Notes: generated from the sequence alone by a model not told the origin. A stretch of DNA of 22,218 nt from Betaproteobacteria bacterium (GCA_004298295.1 SCUH01000049.1:1-22218), one strand, 5' to 3'. Positions 6,983 to 15,209 are shown, counted from the stretch's first letter. Program-made: numbers and translations.

Positions 6983-7181
6983 GGATTCGCGAGATCACGA
7001 AAACCGACGTCCCGGATCTCTTCGCAGTCCGGGTCCAAACGCACGAGAACCGTCTGACGCGCGACGAACTCGCTCACCACGGACGTCGATCCGAGCCTCA
7101 AGGCGTACGGGTTCTACCTGCAGCGCGGCTGGACGGACGACAGGATCGAACGTCGGCTACGTTACATGGTCAAGCACGGCG
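6979..7181 (+). pseudogene. Broken GNAT N-acetyltransferase gene
   Basis: The frame starting with GTG at 6979 encodes MRIREITKTDVPDLFAVRVQ and continues to about base 7080 as a normal GNAT N-terminus. From base 7082 in a different frame the DNA encodes VDPSLKAYGFYLQRGWTDDR, the usual GNAT C-terminal block (N/D-P-x-x-x-x-x-FY-x-x-x-GW). The acetyl-CoA binding core, normally about 60-80 residues including the Q/R-x-x-G-x-G/A loop, is missing between the two. So the gene carries both an internal deletion and a frame change. Its end overlaps the 3' end of the opposing membrane-protein gene. Confidence 0.7.
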
Positions 7182-7763
7182 TCCGTACTGCCGCCACACC
7201 ACCGCCGCACCCCAAGCGAGAGCAAACACCATGACAACGGCGCCGAAGGCGTGCACCCCGCGTCCCACGGCCTGCGCCTTCATCAGGAGGCCGAGGTCGC
7301 CGAGCACGTCGATGAAATCGTGCGCGCCGGTATCGCCGGTTCGTCCAGTGAGCAGGATGTGTTGCGGCTGAAACGCGTCGTAGACGTACGGCGCTGTATC
7401 CATCACAGCGACGCCCGACCACCACAGCATCACCGCGGCGCCGAACGGGTCGCGATTTTTAAACAGCAGCACGCCGCCGAAGACGAGCGGCAGCGCGCAC
7501 TGAAAGAGCGCGCCGCCGAGATTGGTCATGAACTCGCCGAACGGCCGGAACAGGATGTGGCCGAACTCGTGGATCGGCACCATCGGCAGGTGAATGAGCG
7601 CGCCCGCCATCTCCCACGACGGGATGTCCATGCTTGCGAGCTTCACGCCGTACCAGGTGATCAGCGCGAGCAGCGCAGCCCGCGCATAGACGTGCGCAGA
7701 AGGAACTTCGTCAGGGACGTCGAGCAGCGACTCGCGAAAGCGATCGAGCCACTCCTGCAGCAT
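7170..7763 (-). CDS. Membrane protein with HExxH motif, putative M50-like metalloprotease, 197 aa
   Basis: Function unknown. Several hydrophobic spans are visible (about 27-45, 55-75, 85-102, 108-125, 170-192). The second contains HEFGH (65-69), a zinc-binding HExxH lying inside or beside a membrane segment as in site-2-type M50 peptidases. The expected third zinc ligand motif (LDG or NxxPxxxxDG) is not clear; the candidate acidic cluster is HDFIDVLGDLG near 150. The gene starts 13 bases after the thiolase stop on the same strand, so it is probably the last gene of that operon, although the functional link is not obvious. No good Shine-Dalgarno sequence is seen. Alternative: a non-proteolytic membrane protein. 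Confidence 0.6.
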   Translation of the reverse strand: MLQEWLDRFRESLLDVPDEVPSAHVYARAALLALITWYGVKLASMDIPSWEMAGALIHLPMVPIHEFGHILFRPFGEFMTNLGGALFQCALPLVFGGVLLFKNRDPFGAAVMLWWSGVAVMDTAPYVYDAFQPQHILLTGRTGDTGAHDFIDVLGDLGLLMKAQAVGRGVHAFGAVVMVFALAWGAAVVWRQYGRRA

Positions 7764-7776
7764 GAACCCGCCGCCG

Positions 7777-8985
7777 CTACTGCACCCGCTCGAGGATCAC
7801 CGCCAGGCCCTGCCCCACGCCGATGCACAGCGACACGGCGGCGTGCTTCGCGCCCGACTCCTGCAACTGACGCGATACGGTTAGCGCGAGGCGCGCGCCC
7901 GAGCAGCCGAGCGGGTGGCCGATGGCGATCGCGCCGCCGTTCGGGTTGACGCGCGGATCCTTGAAATCGACGTGCATGAGCTTCAGGCACGCGAGCACCT
8001 GGCTCGCGAAGGCCTCGTTGATCTCGATGATGTCCATGTCCTTCAGCGCGAGCTTCGCGCGCTCGAGCGCTTTCGGGATCGCGTAGGCGGGTCCCACCCC
8101 CATGATGCGCGGCTCGACCGCGGCCGAGGCGGCCGACAGGATCCGCGTGATCGGCTTCTTGCCGTTTCGTTCGCCCCAGGCCCGGTTCGCGATCACCAGC
8201 GCCGCCGCGCCGTCGTTCACGCCGGAAGCGTTGCCCGCGGTCACCACGCCGCCCTCGAAGAGCGGCTTCAGCTTCGCCAATGCATCCATCGTAGCGTCGC
8301 GGCGCGGATGCTCGTCCTGCTCGACCATTCTGGGCGGCGCATCCTTCTTCCGCGAAGGCAGCGCGATCGGGAGCAGCTCGCCCTTGTAGAAGCCTTCCGC
8401 CTCGGCCCTGGCGTAATTCTTCTGCGAGGCGAGCGCGAACTCGTCCGCATCCTGCCGCGTGACGCCGAAATCCCTGGCGACGTTGTCGCCGGTCTGCGGC
8501 ATGGTGTGGTCGCCGTACTGCTTGACGATGCGCGGATTCGGAAAGCGCGCGCCGATCGTCGAGTCGTACAGCTTCAGATCGCGGCTGAACGGCGAGTCGG
8601 CCTTGCCGACGACGTAGGGCGCGCGCGACATGCTCTCGACGCCGCCCGCGATGTAGAGCTCGCCCTCGCCGCAGGTGACGGCGCGCGCCGCGTCGGTCAC
8701 CGCCTGCAGGCCGCTCGCGCAGAGGCGGTTCACCGTCACCCCCGGCGTGGTCGGCGGCAGCCCCGCGCCGAGCGCGGCCCAGCGCGCCACGTTGCGGCAG
8801 TCTTCGCCCGCCTGGTTGACGCAGCCGAGCACGATGTCGGTGATCTCCTCGGGCTTGATCGCGTTGCGCTTCACCACCTGCGCGATGACCTCGGCAGCGA
8901 GGTCGTCGGGCCGCACGCCCGAAAGGGCGCCCGCATAGCGTCCGATGGGCGAGCGCAGGCCGTCGTAGATGTAGGCATCGAGCAT
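7777..8985 (-). CDS. pcaF: Acetyl-CoA acyltransferase, 3-oxoadipyl-CoA thiolase type, 402 aa
   Basis: Thiolase that splits a 3-oxoacyl-CoA with CoA. The nucleophilic cysteine is Cys89 in NRLCASG, the acid-base residues are His357 in GHPLG and Cys387 in CIGVGQG, and NEAFASQ and AGNASGVNDGAAA are intact. The N-terminus (IYDGLRSPIGRYAGALSGVR-PDDLAAEVI), the CVNQAGED loop and VNRLCASG match PcaF/PaaJ more closely than PhaA-type biosynthetic thiolases. That suggests 3-oxoadipyl-CoA cleavage to succinyl-CoA and acetyl-CoA, but a general beta-oxidation role is possible. The start at 8985 has GGAG eight bases upstream. It begins five bases after the stop of the PaaH-like dehydrogenase gene, an obvious pathway partner. 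A longer upstream frame exists but runs through that gene in the wrong frame. Confidence 0.88.
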   Translation of the reverse strand: MLDAYIYDGLRSPIGRYAGALSGVRPDDLAAEVIAQVVKRNAIKPEEITDIVLGCVNQAGEDCRNVARWAALGAGLPPTTPGVTVNRLCASGLQAVTDAARAVTCGEGELYIAGGVESMSRAPYVVGKADSPFSRDLKLYDSTIGARFPNPRIVKQYGDHTMPQTGDNVARDFGVTRQDADEFALASQKNYARAEAEGFYKGELLPIALPSRKKDAPPRMVEQDEHPRRDATMDALAKLKPLFEGGVVTAGNASGVNDGAAALVIANRAWGERNGKKPITRILSAASAAVEPRIMGVGPAYAIPKALERAKLALKDMDIIEINEAFASQVLACLKLMHVDFKDPRVNPNGGAIAIGHPLGCSGARLALTVSRQLQESGAKHAAVSLCIGVGQGLAVILERVQ

Positions 8986-8990
8986 GGGGT

Positions 8991-10502
8991 CTACTCCGCA
9001 GTCAGTAGGGAAACGCCGAGCCGCGCGCGGCGCCGCAGCCAGGGACTCGGGCGGTAGCGCGGGTCCTGGTAGAAGGCGTGCATCGCCTCGAGAATGGTGA
9101 GCACTTTCGCGCCGCCGAGGGCGTCGCCCATGCCGAGCGGCCCGCGCGGATAGCCCAGGCCGAGCATCACGGCGCGGTCCAGATCCTCGGGCGTGGCGAT
9201 GCGCTGCTGCACGATGTCGCAGCCGACGTTGACGATGTGCGCTACCACGCGCTGCGCGACGAAACCGGCCGAATCGTGGATCACCGACACCGGCACGCCG
9301 TCGGCGCCGAGCAGGCCGTGTGCCGCGTCGCGCACCTCGGGACGCGTGACCGGCGTCGTCATGAGCGTGCGCCGCTTGGCGAAGCCGAACAGCGGATCCA
9401 CCGCGACGCTGCGCGCCGGATCGATCATCAGCTGCAGCGCGGTGGTGGTCGCGTCCTGGCCCAGCGGCGCCGTGAAGCAGACGGCCTCGGGGGAGGGCTT
9501 GGCGCCGGTTTCCACCTGCGCGCCGAGCTTCGCGAGCAGCTCCTTCAGGGCGGGCGCATTCGCCGCCACCCACACTTGCGCAGCGCGCGCCGCCGGCAGC
9601 GGCGGCTCCGGAATTTTCTCGGCGGCGCCGTCCTTGCCGTAGGCATACCAGCCGCGCCCGGTCTTGCGGCCCAGCAGTCCCGCGGCGACGCGCGGATCGA
9701 GCCGATAGGAGGGCTGGAACCTGGGCTCGTTGAAGTACTGCGCGTAGAGCGACTTGTGCACGCTGTGGTTCACGTCCAGCCCCACCAGGTCCATCAGGCC
9801 GAAAGGCCCGAGCCGGAAGCCCGCCGCCTCCGTCAGGATGCAGTCGATGGTGGCGAAGTCGGCGACGCCCTCCGCGAGCACGCGCAGCGCCTCGGGAATG
9901 AAGCCGCGCCCGGCGTGATTGACGATGAAGCCCGGCGTATCCTTGCAGCGCACCGGCGTGTGCCCGAAACGCGCCGCCAGCCGGGTGAGCGCATCGCTCA
10001 CCCAGGGCGCGGTGAGTTCGCCCGCCACCACTTCGACGATCTTCATCACCGGCACCGGGTTGAAGAAATGATAGCCCGCGACGCGCGCGGGCCTGCGGCA
10101 CGCGGCGGCCAAAGCGGTGACCGACAGCGACGAGGTGTTCGTCGCGAGGATGCAATCCTCGGACACGTTCGCCTCGAGCGCATGGAACAGTTCGCGCTTC
10201 GCCTCGAGCTCCTCGACGATCGCCTCCACCACGACGTGCGCCGGCGCGAGCGCCTGCACGGATTCGACGACCTCGATGCGCTCCAGGGTGGCGTGGACGT
10301 CGGCCTGCGTGAGGCGCCCTTTTTCCGCCAGGCGGGCGAGTGACTGCGCGATCGAATCGCGGGCCGCCCGGGCGGCGCCGGGCTTGGCGTCGAACACCAG
10401 CGTCCTCACGCCGCATTGCGCCAGCACCTGCACCACGCCGCGGCCCATGGTGCCGCTGCCGGCGACCGCCGCGACCAGGTCGGCACGCTTGATCTCGAGC
10501 AT
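8991..10502 (-). CDS. paaH: 3-hydroxyacyl-CoA dehydrogenase, PaaH (3-hydroxyadipyl-CoA dehydrogenase) type, 503 aa
   Basis: NAD-dependent oxidation of a 3-hydroxyacyl-CoA to the 3-oxo form, the step just before thiolysis. The Rossmann motif is AVAGSGTMGRG (Gly15, Gly17, Gly20). The catalytic-histidine motif GYHFFNPVPVMKIVEVV is at about 143-159, with TNTSSLSV before it and KDTPGFIVNHAGRG after it. A second C-terminal 3HCDH domain (about 400-490) carries DSAGFVAQRVVAHIVNVG. Two-domain architecture and length of about 500 residues are typical of PaaH/PaaC rather than the 280-residue FadB2 type. First gene of a minus-strand operon with the thiolase and an HExxH protein; divergent from the usp gene across 73 bases. 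No enoyl-CoA hydratase is adjacent, so pathway assignment (phenylacetate or dicarboxylate catabolism) is inferred. Confidence 0.85.
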   Translation of the reverse strand: MLEIKRADLVAAVAGSGTMGRGVVQVLAQCGVRTLVFDAKPGAARAARDSIAQSLARLAEKGRLTQADVHATLERIEVVESVQALAPAHVVVEAIVEELEAKRELFHALEANVSEDCILATNTSSLSVTALAAACRRPARVAGYHFFNPVPVMKIVEVVAGELTAPWVSDALTRLAARFGHTPVRCKDTPGFIVNHAGRGFIPEALRVLAEGVADFATIDCILTEAAGFRLGPFGLMDLVGLDVNHSVHKSLYAQYFNEPRFQPSYRLDPRVAAGLLGRKTGRGWYAYGKDGAAEKIPEPPLPAARAAQVWVAANAPALKELLAKLGAQVETGAKPSPEAVCFTAPLGQDATTTALQLMIDPARSVAVDPLFGFAKRRTLMTTPVTRPEVRDAAHGLLGADGVPVSVIHDSAGFVAQRVVAHIVNVGCDIVQQRIATPEDLDRAVMLGLGYPRGPLGMGDALGGAKVLTILEAMHAFYQDPRYRPSPWLRRRARLGVSLLTAE

Positions 10503-10539
10503 GGTGGCGCGATTCTACGTCGCCCGCGCGGCGCGGGGC

Positions 10540-10545
10540 TATAAT
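10540..10545 (+). promoter_or_regulatory. Consensus -10 (TATAAT) for the usp gene
   Basis: A perfect TATAAT stands in otherwise G+C-rich sequence 30 bases before the usp ATG, giving a predicted start near 10552 and a leader of about 24 bases that includes the ribosome-binding GGGGAGA. No convincing -35 is present at 16-18 bases, which suggests an activator or weak basal use. Confidence 0.55.
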
Positions 10546-10575
10546 CGGCCGGGGAGTTTCACCGGGGAGACGCGC

Positions 10576-11016
10576 ATGAAGTATCAGAAGATCCTGCTCG
10601 CGTACAACGGGACTCAGGAGGGCAAGCGGGCGCTGCTCGAGTGCGCCGACCTCGCCGGCTTCCTGCAGGCCGAGACGCACCTGCTCGCGGTGGCGAGCAT
10701 GCCGCCGAGCCTCTTCCTGACCGAGGGCTTCGTGCCCGAGGAATTGCTCGAGGAGGAAAAGAAGCGCACCCAGCAGGTGCTCGACGAGGGCGTCAAGACG
10801 CTCGCCGGGCGCGGCTTCGTTTCGCAGGGCCACCTCGCGGTGGGCGAACCCGTGGAGGAGATCTGCCGCCTGGCGAAGGAACTGGGTGCGGAGCTGATCG
10901 TGCTCGGGCATAACCAGACGACGTCGTTTGCGGCGCGCTGGTGGAAGGGCTCGGTCGGCGCCTCGCTGATCGATTACGCGCCCTGCAGCGTGCTGATCGC
11001 GCTCTCGAAAGGCTGA
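10576..11016 (+). CDS. Universal stress protein, UspA family, 146 aa
   Basis: Single-domain cytosolic Usp fold. The N-terminal strand YQKILLAYNGTQEGKRALLE is the standard opening, with Asn in place of the usual Asp after the first strand (AYNGT instead of x-DGS). The C-terminal region has AELIVLGHNQTTSFAARWWK, then GSVGASLIDYAPCSVLIAL. The ATP-binding G-2x-G-9x-G-S/T motif is only partly kept: the first glycine and the final GS are there but the middle glycine is missing, so ATP binding is doubtful. GGGGAGA lies five bases before the ATG at 10576. The gene has its own promoter and an intrinsic terminator, so it is monocistronic. Confidence 0.88.
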   Translation: MKYQKILLAYNGTQEGKRALLECADLAGFLQAETHLLAVASMPPSLFLTEGFVPEELLEEEKKRTQQVLDEGVKTLAGRGFVSQGHLAVGEPVEEICRLAKELGAELIVLGHNQTTSFAARWWKGSVGASLIDYAPCSVLIALSKG

Positions 11017-11046
11017 ACGCCGCCGGCGATGCAGGCCTTGTGAAAG

Positions 11047-11073
11047 GGCCCGCGCGAGCGGGCCGTTTTGTTT
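11047..11073 (+). terminator. Intrinsic terminator after usp
   Basis: A perfect seven-base stem GGCCCGC / GCGGGCC with a GCGA loop is followed by GTTTTGTTT. It lies 31 bases after the usp stop and just before the molybdopterin-subunit gene, separating the two transcripts. Confidence 0.8.
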
Positions 11074-11074
11074 C

Positions 11075-11080
11075 TAGAAT
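11075..11080 (+). promoter_or_regulatory. Candidate -10 (TAGAAT) directly before the CoxL-like gene
   Basis: TAGAAT follows the T-tract of the usp terminator and ends only nine bases before the ATG at 11090. If used, the transcript would begin two or three bases before the start codon, i.e. be almost leaderless, which fits the absence of any Shine-Dalgarno sequence here. The -35 position would fall inside the terminator stem and has no consensus, so this is weak. Confidence 0.3.
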
Positions 11081-11089
11081 CCCGCTGCC

Positions 11090-13429
11090 ATGACGACATT
11101 CGGACATAAGGGCCGCCTCGAAGACGAGCGCATGCTCAAAGGCGCGGGGCGCTACGCCTCCGACTGGAACCTGCCCGGACAGCTGTACGGGCATTTCCTG
11201 CGCTCCGACCGGCCGCACGCCGACATCGTTTCGATCGACGCGTCCGCCGCGCTCGCGATGAAGGGCGTCGTTGCGGTGCTGACCGGCGAGGACGTGGCGG
11301 CGGCGGGCCAGAAGCCGATGCCCGCAGCGGCGCCGATGAAAGGCCGCGGCGGCGCCGACCAGCTCGTGCCGCCGCGCTACTCGCTGACCCGCGAGCGCGT
11401 GCGTTACGTGGGCGAGCCGATCGCGATGGTGGTGGCGGAGTCGGCAGCGCTCGCGCAGGATGCGGCCGAGGCGATCGCGGTCGAGTACCGGGAGCTGCCG
11501 GCAGTGATTACCGCAGCAGCGTCTCTGGCGCCCGGCGCGCCGCAGCTGCACCAATCGGTGCCGGGAAATCTCGTGCTCGATTTCGTGGGGGGTGACGCGG
11601 CGGCGACCGAGGCCGCGTTCGCCCGCGCCGCAAAAGTCGTGAGACTCACCGCCTGCCATACGCGCGTCGTCGGCAACCCGATGGAGCCGCGCGCCGCGAT
11701 CGGTGCCTACAACCCGGCGGCCGACCTGTATCACCTTTACGCGACCACGCAGGGCGCGGGTCCGATGCGTCTGCAGGTCGGCGCGATGCTGGACGTGCCG
11801 CCCGAAAAGCTGCGCATCGTGGCCGAGGAGGTGGGCGGCGGGTTCGGCGTGCGCTTCAACGCCTACCCGGAATACGGTGCGCTGCTGCTCGCGGCGAAAA
11901 GGCTCGGCCGCCCGGTGAAATGGGTGAGCTCGCGCTCCGAGGTGTTCGTCGCGGACGAGCAGGCGCGCGACATCGTGCACTGCGGCGAGATGGCGCTCGA
12001 CGCGAGCGGGCGCATGCTCGGCATGCGCTTCCAGTATCTCTCGAACGCCGGCGCCTACCTCGCGTTCACCGGGTCGTTCATCAACACCGTCAACCTGGTG
12101 AACGTCGCGAGCGGCGTCTACGACGTCGCGCCGGTACACGTGCAGATGAAGCTCGTGCTGACGAACACCGTGCCCACCGCCGCCTATCGCGGCGCGGGCC
12201 GGCCGGTCGCCTCCTACGCGATGGAGCGCCTCGTCGACCAGGCCGCGCACGAAATCGGGATGGACCCGGCGCAATTCCGTCGCCGCAATCTGGTGCCGAA
12301 ATCGAAGTTTCCCTACAGGATCGCGACCGGTTTCGAGTACGACTGCGGCGATTTCGAGGGCGTGCTCGACCAGGCCATGAGGCAGGCCGATTGGAACGGG
12401 TTCGAGGCGCGGCGCACCGAATCCGCGCGCCGCGGCTGCCTGCGAGGGCGCGGCATCGCAACCTACATCGAGGCTTCCGCATCCGGGGGCTTCGCGCCCT
12501 TCGACCAGGCGCACATCAGCTGGCAGCCGGACGGCACGGTCACGCTGCGCACGGCCTCCCACAACCACGGCCAGGGCCACGAGACCACGCTGGCGCAGAT
12601 CGTTTCCGGGGTGTTCGGCATCCCGATGGAAAAGGTGCGGCTGCGCACTTCCGAACCCGACTTCTTCATGGTCAGCAACCCGACCGGCGGCTCGCGCACC
12701 CTGGTCGGCATCGGCAGCGCGATGCACGGCGCCGCGCACGAGATCGTGCAGAACGGCATCGCGCTCGCTGCGGAATTCTTCGAGAGCGCCGCAGCCGACA
12801 TCGAGTTCGCGTCCGGCGACTACCGCATCAAGGGCACCGACCGCTCGGTGTCGATCGCTGCGCTGGCGCAACGATACCCGGGCAAGCTCGACCTCGACTA
12901 CCGCGACCGGCCGAAAGTGCCTTCGACCTATCCGAACGGCTGCCATGTCGCCGAGGTCGAGATCGAGCCCGCGACCGGCGAGATCGAGATCGTGTCCTAC
13001 GTCGCGGTGGACGATGCCGGCAACGTCATCAACCACCAGATCGTCGAGGGGCAGATGCAGGGCGGCATCACGCAGGGCGCGGGCCACGTGCTCGGCGAGC
13101 AGGCGCTGTACGATGCGGAAACCGGCCAGCTGCTCACCGGCAGCTTCATGGACTATCCGATGCCGCGCGCGGTCCTCGTGAACAACCTGCGGGTGCTGGA
13201 TCATCCGGTGCCCACGAAGACCAATCCGCTGGGCGCCAAAGGCGTGGGCGAGGCGGGCGTCACCGGCTCCATGCCCTGCGTCATGAACGCGGTGCTCGAC
13301 GCGCTGCGCCAGGCCGGGGTGACCCATTTCGACATGCCGGCGACGCCGCAGCGGTTGTGGGCAGCCATTCGCGCCGCGAAGGAAGGGCGGCCGCGCGCGT
13401 TCGCGGTGGCCGACCTGCCACCCGCATGA
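11090..13429 (+). CDS. Xanthine dehydrogenase/CoxL-family molybdopterin-binding subunit, 779 aa
   Basis: Large subunit of the molybdenum hydroxylase family, holding the molybdopterin-cytosine-dinucleotide cofactor. An N-terminal a/b-hammerhead domain (about 8-125, RYASDWNLPGQLYGHFLRS) precedes the cofactor-binding domain. Landmarks: EEVGGGFGVR (248-255), the active-site loop AYRGAGRP (365-372), the GQGHETTLAQI segment, GGSRT, and the catalytic Glu721 in KGVGEAG. The AYRCSFR loop of true CO dehydrogenase is absent, so this is not a CODH; substrates of such paralogues range from aldehydes to N-heterocycles. The FAD (CoxM) and 2Fe-2S (CoxS) partner subunits that usually neighbour it are missing from this window. 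Instead its stop overlaps the start of an OPT transporter gene (ATGA). No Shine-Dalgarno sequence is evident. Confidence 0.9.
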   Translation: MTTFGHKGRLEDERMLKGAGRYASDWNLPGQLYGHFLRSDRPHADIVSIDASAALAMKGVVAVLTGEDVAAAGQKPMPAAAPMKGRGGADQLVPPRYSLTRERVRYVGEPIAMVVAESAALAQDAAEAIAVEYRELPAVITAAASLAPGAPQLHQSVPGNLVLDFVGGDAAATEAAFARAAKVVRLTACHTRVVGNPMEPRAAIGAYNPAADLYHLYATTQGAGPMRLQVGAMLDVPPEKLRIVAEEVGGGFGVRFNAYPEYGALLLAAKRLGRPVKWVSSRSEVFVADEQARDIVHCGEMALDASGRMLGMRFQYLSNAGAYLAFTGSFINTVNLVNVASGVYDVAPVHVQMKLVLTNTVPTAAYRGAGRPVASYAMERLVDQAAHEIGMDPAQFRRRNLVPKSKFPYRIATGFEYDCGDFEGVLDQAMRQADWNGFEARRTESARRGCLRGRGIATYIEASASGGFAPFDQAHISWQPDGTVTLRTASHNHGQGHETTLAQIVSGVFGIPMEKVRLRTSEPDFFMVSNPTGGSRTLVGIGSAMHGAAHEIVQNGIALAAEFFESAAADIEFASGDYRIKGTDRSVSIAALAQRYPGKLDLDYRDRPKVPSTYPNGCHVAEVEIEPATGEIEIVSYVAVDDAGNVINHQIVEGQMQGGITQGAGHVLGEQALYDAETGQLLTGSFMDYPMPRAVLVNNLRVLDHPVPTKTNPLGAKGVGEAGVTGSMPCVMNAVLDALRQAGVTHFDMPATPQRLWAAIRAAKEGRPRAFAVADLPPA

Positions 13430-15195
13430 TGCTGCCCCCGATCGGCTCGCGCCGCTATCACGTGCTGCTCGGCGCGGTGGCGATCCTGGTGCTCGGCCCG
13501 CTCGGCGGCATCGCCGCGAGCTACATGAATTTCTCGCTGGGGTTCTTCGTCGGCGGGCAGGTGCTCGCCGGCATCCTCGGCAGCGTCGTCACTCTGGGCT
13601 ACGGGCCCGAAGGCCGGCACGGCGCGAACTACATGCAGACCATGGCGGCCTCGGTCGCCTCGATGGCGGCCATGGGCGTGCTGATGCAGGCGATGGTGTG
13701 GCTGGGACTCACGGCGCCCTCCACCTGGCAGCTGCTGGCGCATTTCCTCTGCGTCGGCATGTTCGGCGTCGGTCTGGGCATGATGTACACGCCGATCGTG
13801 GTGGACCGCATGCGGCTCAATTTCCCGTCGGGCTACGCGGTGGCCAATATCCTGCGCGCGCTCACCGACGTACGCCTGCTCAGGCGCTCGGTGGCGCAGC
13901 TCGGCGGCGGCATGGGCCTGGGCGCGGGCATCACGCTGCTGGCGGAAAAGGGCGTGCTGGGATTTCTCGGCGCGATCCATTTCTCCGCCTCCACGTTCGG
14001 CGCCGGGATCATTGTCGGCGCGCGCATCGGCGTGCCGGCGATCGTCCTGGGCTACATCGGCCTGCAGCTCACCCCGTGGCTGCGCGAGGTGGGGCTGCTC
14101 GGCGTGAACGACCCCTGGCGCAAGATCGGCTTTCTCATCGCCCTGGGCGGGATCCTCGGCGCGGCGATCGTCGACATCAGCCTGATCCTGCGCGAGGCCT
14201 GGCAGCGATCGCGCGATGCCGCCGCGGTGCCGGTGCCCGAGTCGGAGGACTGGAAGAAGATCAACACGCGGCGCCTCGCGGTCTGGGTCGCGGCGTGGGG
14301 CCTTGCCGTGATCGGCACTTCGTCGGGGCTGCTCGGCGTTCCGCTCGGCTATGCAGTGCTCGCCGTCGCGCTCGCTTTCGTCTTCGTCCTGGTGAACGGC
14401 ATCAGCATCGGCATTTCCGACTCGAATCCGATTTCCTCGGCGTTTGTGGTCGCGGTCACCGTGATGGCGGCCGCGGGCCTGACCGATCCGCTGGTGGGGC
14501 TGATCGCGGGTTCGGTGCTGCTCATTTCCACCAGCGTGGGCGGCGACATGCAGCAGGACCGCTCGACGGGGTGGCGGCTCGGCACCAACCGCACGATCCA
14601 GTTCCGCTACCAGGTGATCGGCATTGCCGGCGGCGCGCTGCTGGCGGTGTTCCTCACCAAGCTGTTCATGGCGGCCTATCCGGTGCTCGGCGTCGATACC
14701 TTCCTGCATCCGGAGCAGAAGACGGCCAACTGGCAAAGCGCGATGACCTACAAGTTCGTCGGCGTGCTGCGCGGGCTCACCTCGACCGACACCACGGCGC
14801 TCAAGCTGATGGCGCTGGGCATCGCGATCGGCCTGGTGATCGCCGTCCTGCGCCGCTTACTGAGGGAGAGCGCCGCCTACCAGGCCTGGAAGACGCGCAG
14901 CGCGGGCACCCGCGCGGCCGATTTCGTGATCGATGCGGTGGTGCTGCCGAGTCCCTATGCCTCGAGCTTCGGCGGTTTCGTCGACTGGCATACGTCGCTG
15001 TGGTTCGGCCTCGGCGGCGTGTTCTCGTCGGTCTGGAAATGGATCGAGGAGCGGCGCGCGGCCGGGCGGCCGAAGGACGCGGGCGTGCCGGAGGACATGA
15101 GCACGCAATCGCTCGTCGGCGGCGGGCTGATCGCGGGCGAGGCGCTCGCGTTCCTCGCCCTGGGCATCATCGGGCTAATCGCGCTGGTGCGCTAG
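13426..15195 (+). CDS. OPT-family (oligopeptide/YSL) transporter, 589 aa
   Basis: Polytopic inner-membrane carrier of the oligopeptide transporter superfamily, which imports peptides or metal chelates with protons. About 12-16 hydrophobic spans are visible along the whole length. The segment SVGGDMQQDRSTGWRLGTNR near 365-385 corresponds to the conserved SGDLMQDLKTGYLLGA region of the family, and NFPSGYAVANILRAL near 130 to the substrate-site FPSG-A-A motif. The ATG at 13426 overlaps the preceding TGA, and a second ATG follows at 13429, so translation is probably coupled to the molybdopterin subunit. It ends 14 bases before the convergent phospholipase-D gene. The cargo cannot be told; the coupling suggests a role in supplying the substrate of the molybdoenzyme. 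Confidence 0.88.
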   Translation: MMLPPIGSRRYHVLLGAVAILVLGPLGGIAASYMNFSLGFFVGGQVLAGILGSVVTLGYGPEGRHGANYMQTMAASVASMAAMGVLMQAMVWLGLTAPSTWQLLAHFLCVGMFGVGLGMMYTPIVVDRMRLNFPSGYAVANILRALTDVRLLRRSVAQLGGGMGLGAGITLLAEKGVLGFLGAIHFSASTFGAGIIVGARIGVPAIVLGYIGLQLTPWLREVGLLGVNDPWRKIGFLIALGGILGAAIVDISLILREAWQRSRDAAAVPVPESEDWKKINTRRLAVWVAAWGLAVIGTSSGLLGVPLGYAVLAVALAFVFVLVNGISIGISDSNPISSAFVVAVTVMAAAGLTDPLVGLIAGSVLLISTSVGGDMQQDRSTGWRLGTNRTIQFRYQVIGIAGGALLAVFLTKLFMAAYPVLGVDTFLHPEQKTANWQSAMTYKFVGVLRGLTSTDTTALKLMALGIAIGLVIAVLRRLLRESAAYQAWKTRSAGTRAADFVIDAVVLPSPYASSFGGFVDWHTSLWFGLGGVFSSVWKWIEERRAAGRPKDAGVPEDMSTQSLVGGGLIAGEALAFLALGIIGLIALVR

Positions 15196-15209
15196 AAGCT
15201 GCAACGGAG

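Noticed and set aside
7777..10911. Very long minus-strand frame (over 1000 codons) ending with the thiolase
   Set aside because: Only the last 402 codons are thiolase-like; upstream it is an out-of-frame reading of the PaaH and usp genes. The thiolase has its own ATG at 8985 with GGAG.
10793..13327. 844-residue minus-strand frame opposite the molybdopterin-subunit gene
   Set aside because: His/Arg/Asp-rich low-information sequence with no domain; the plus strand has all CoxL-family motifs.
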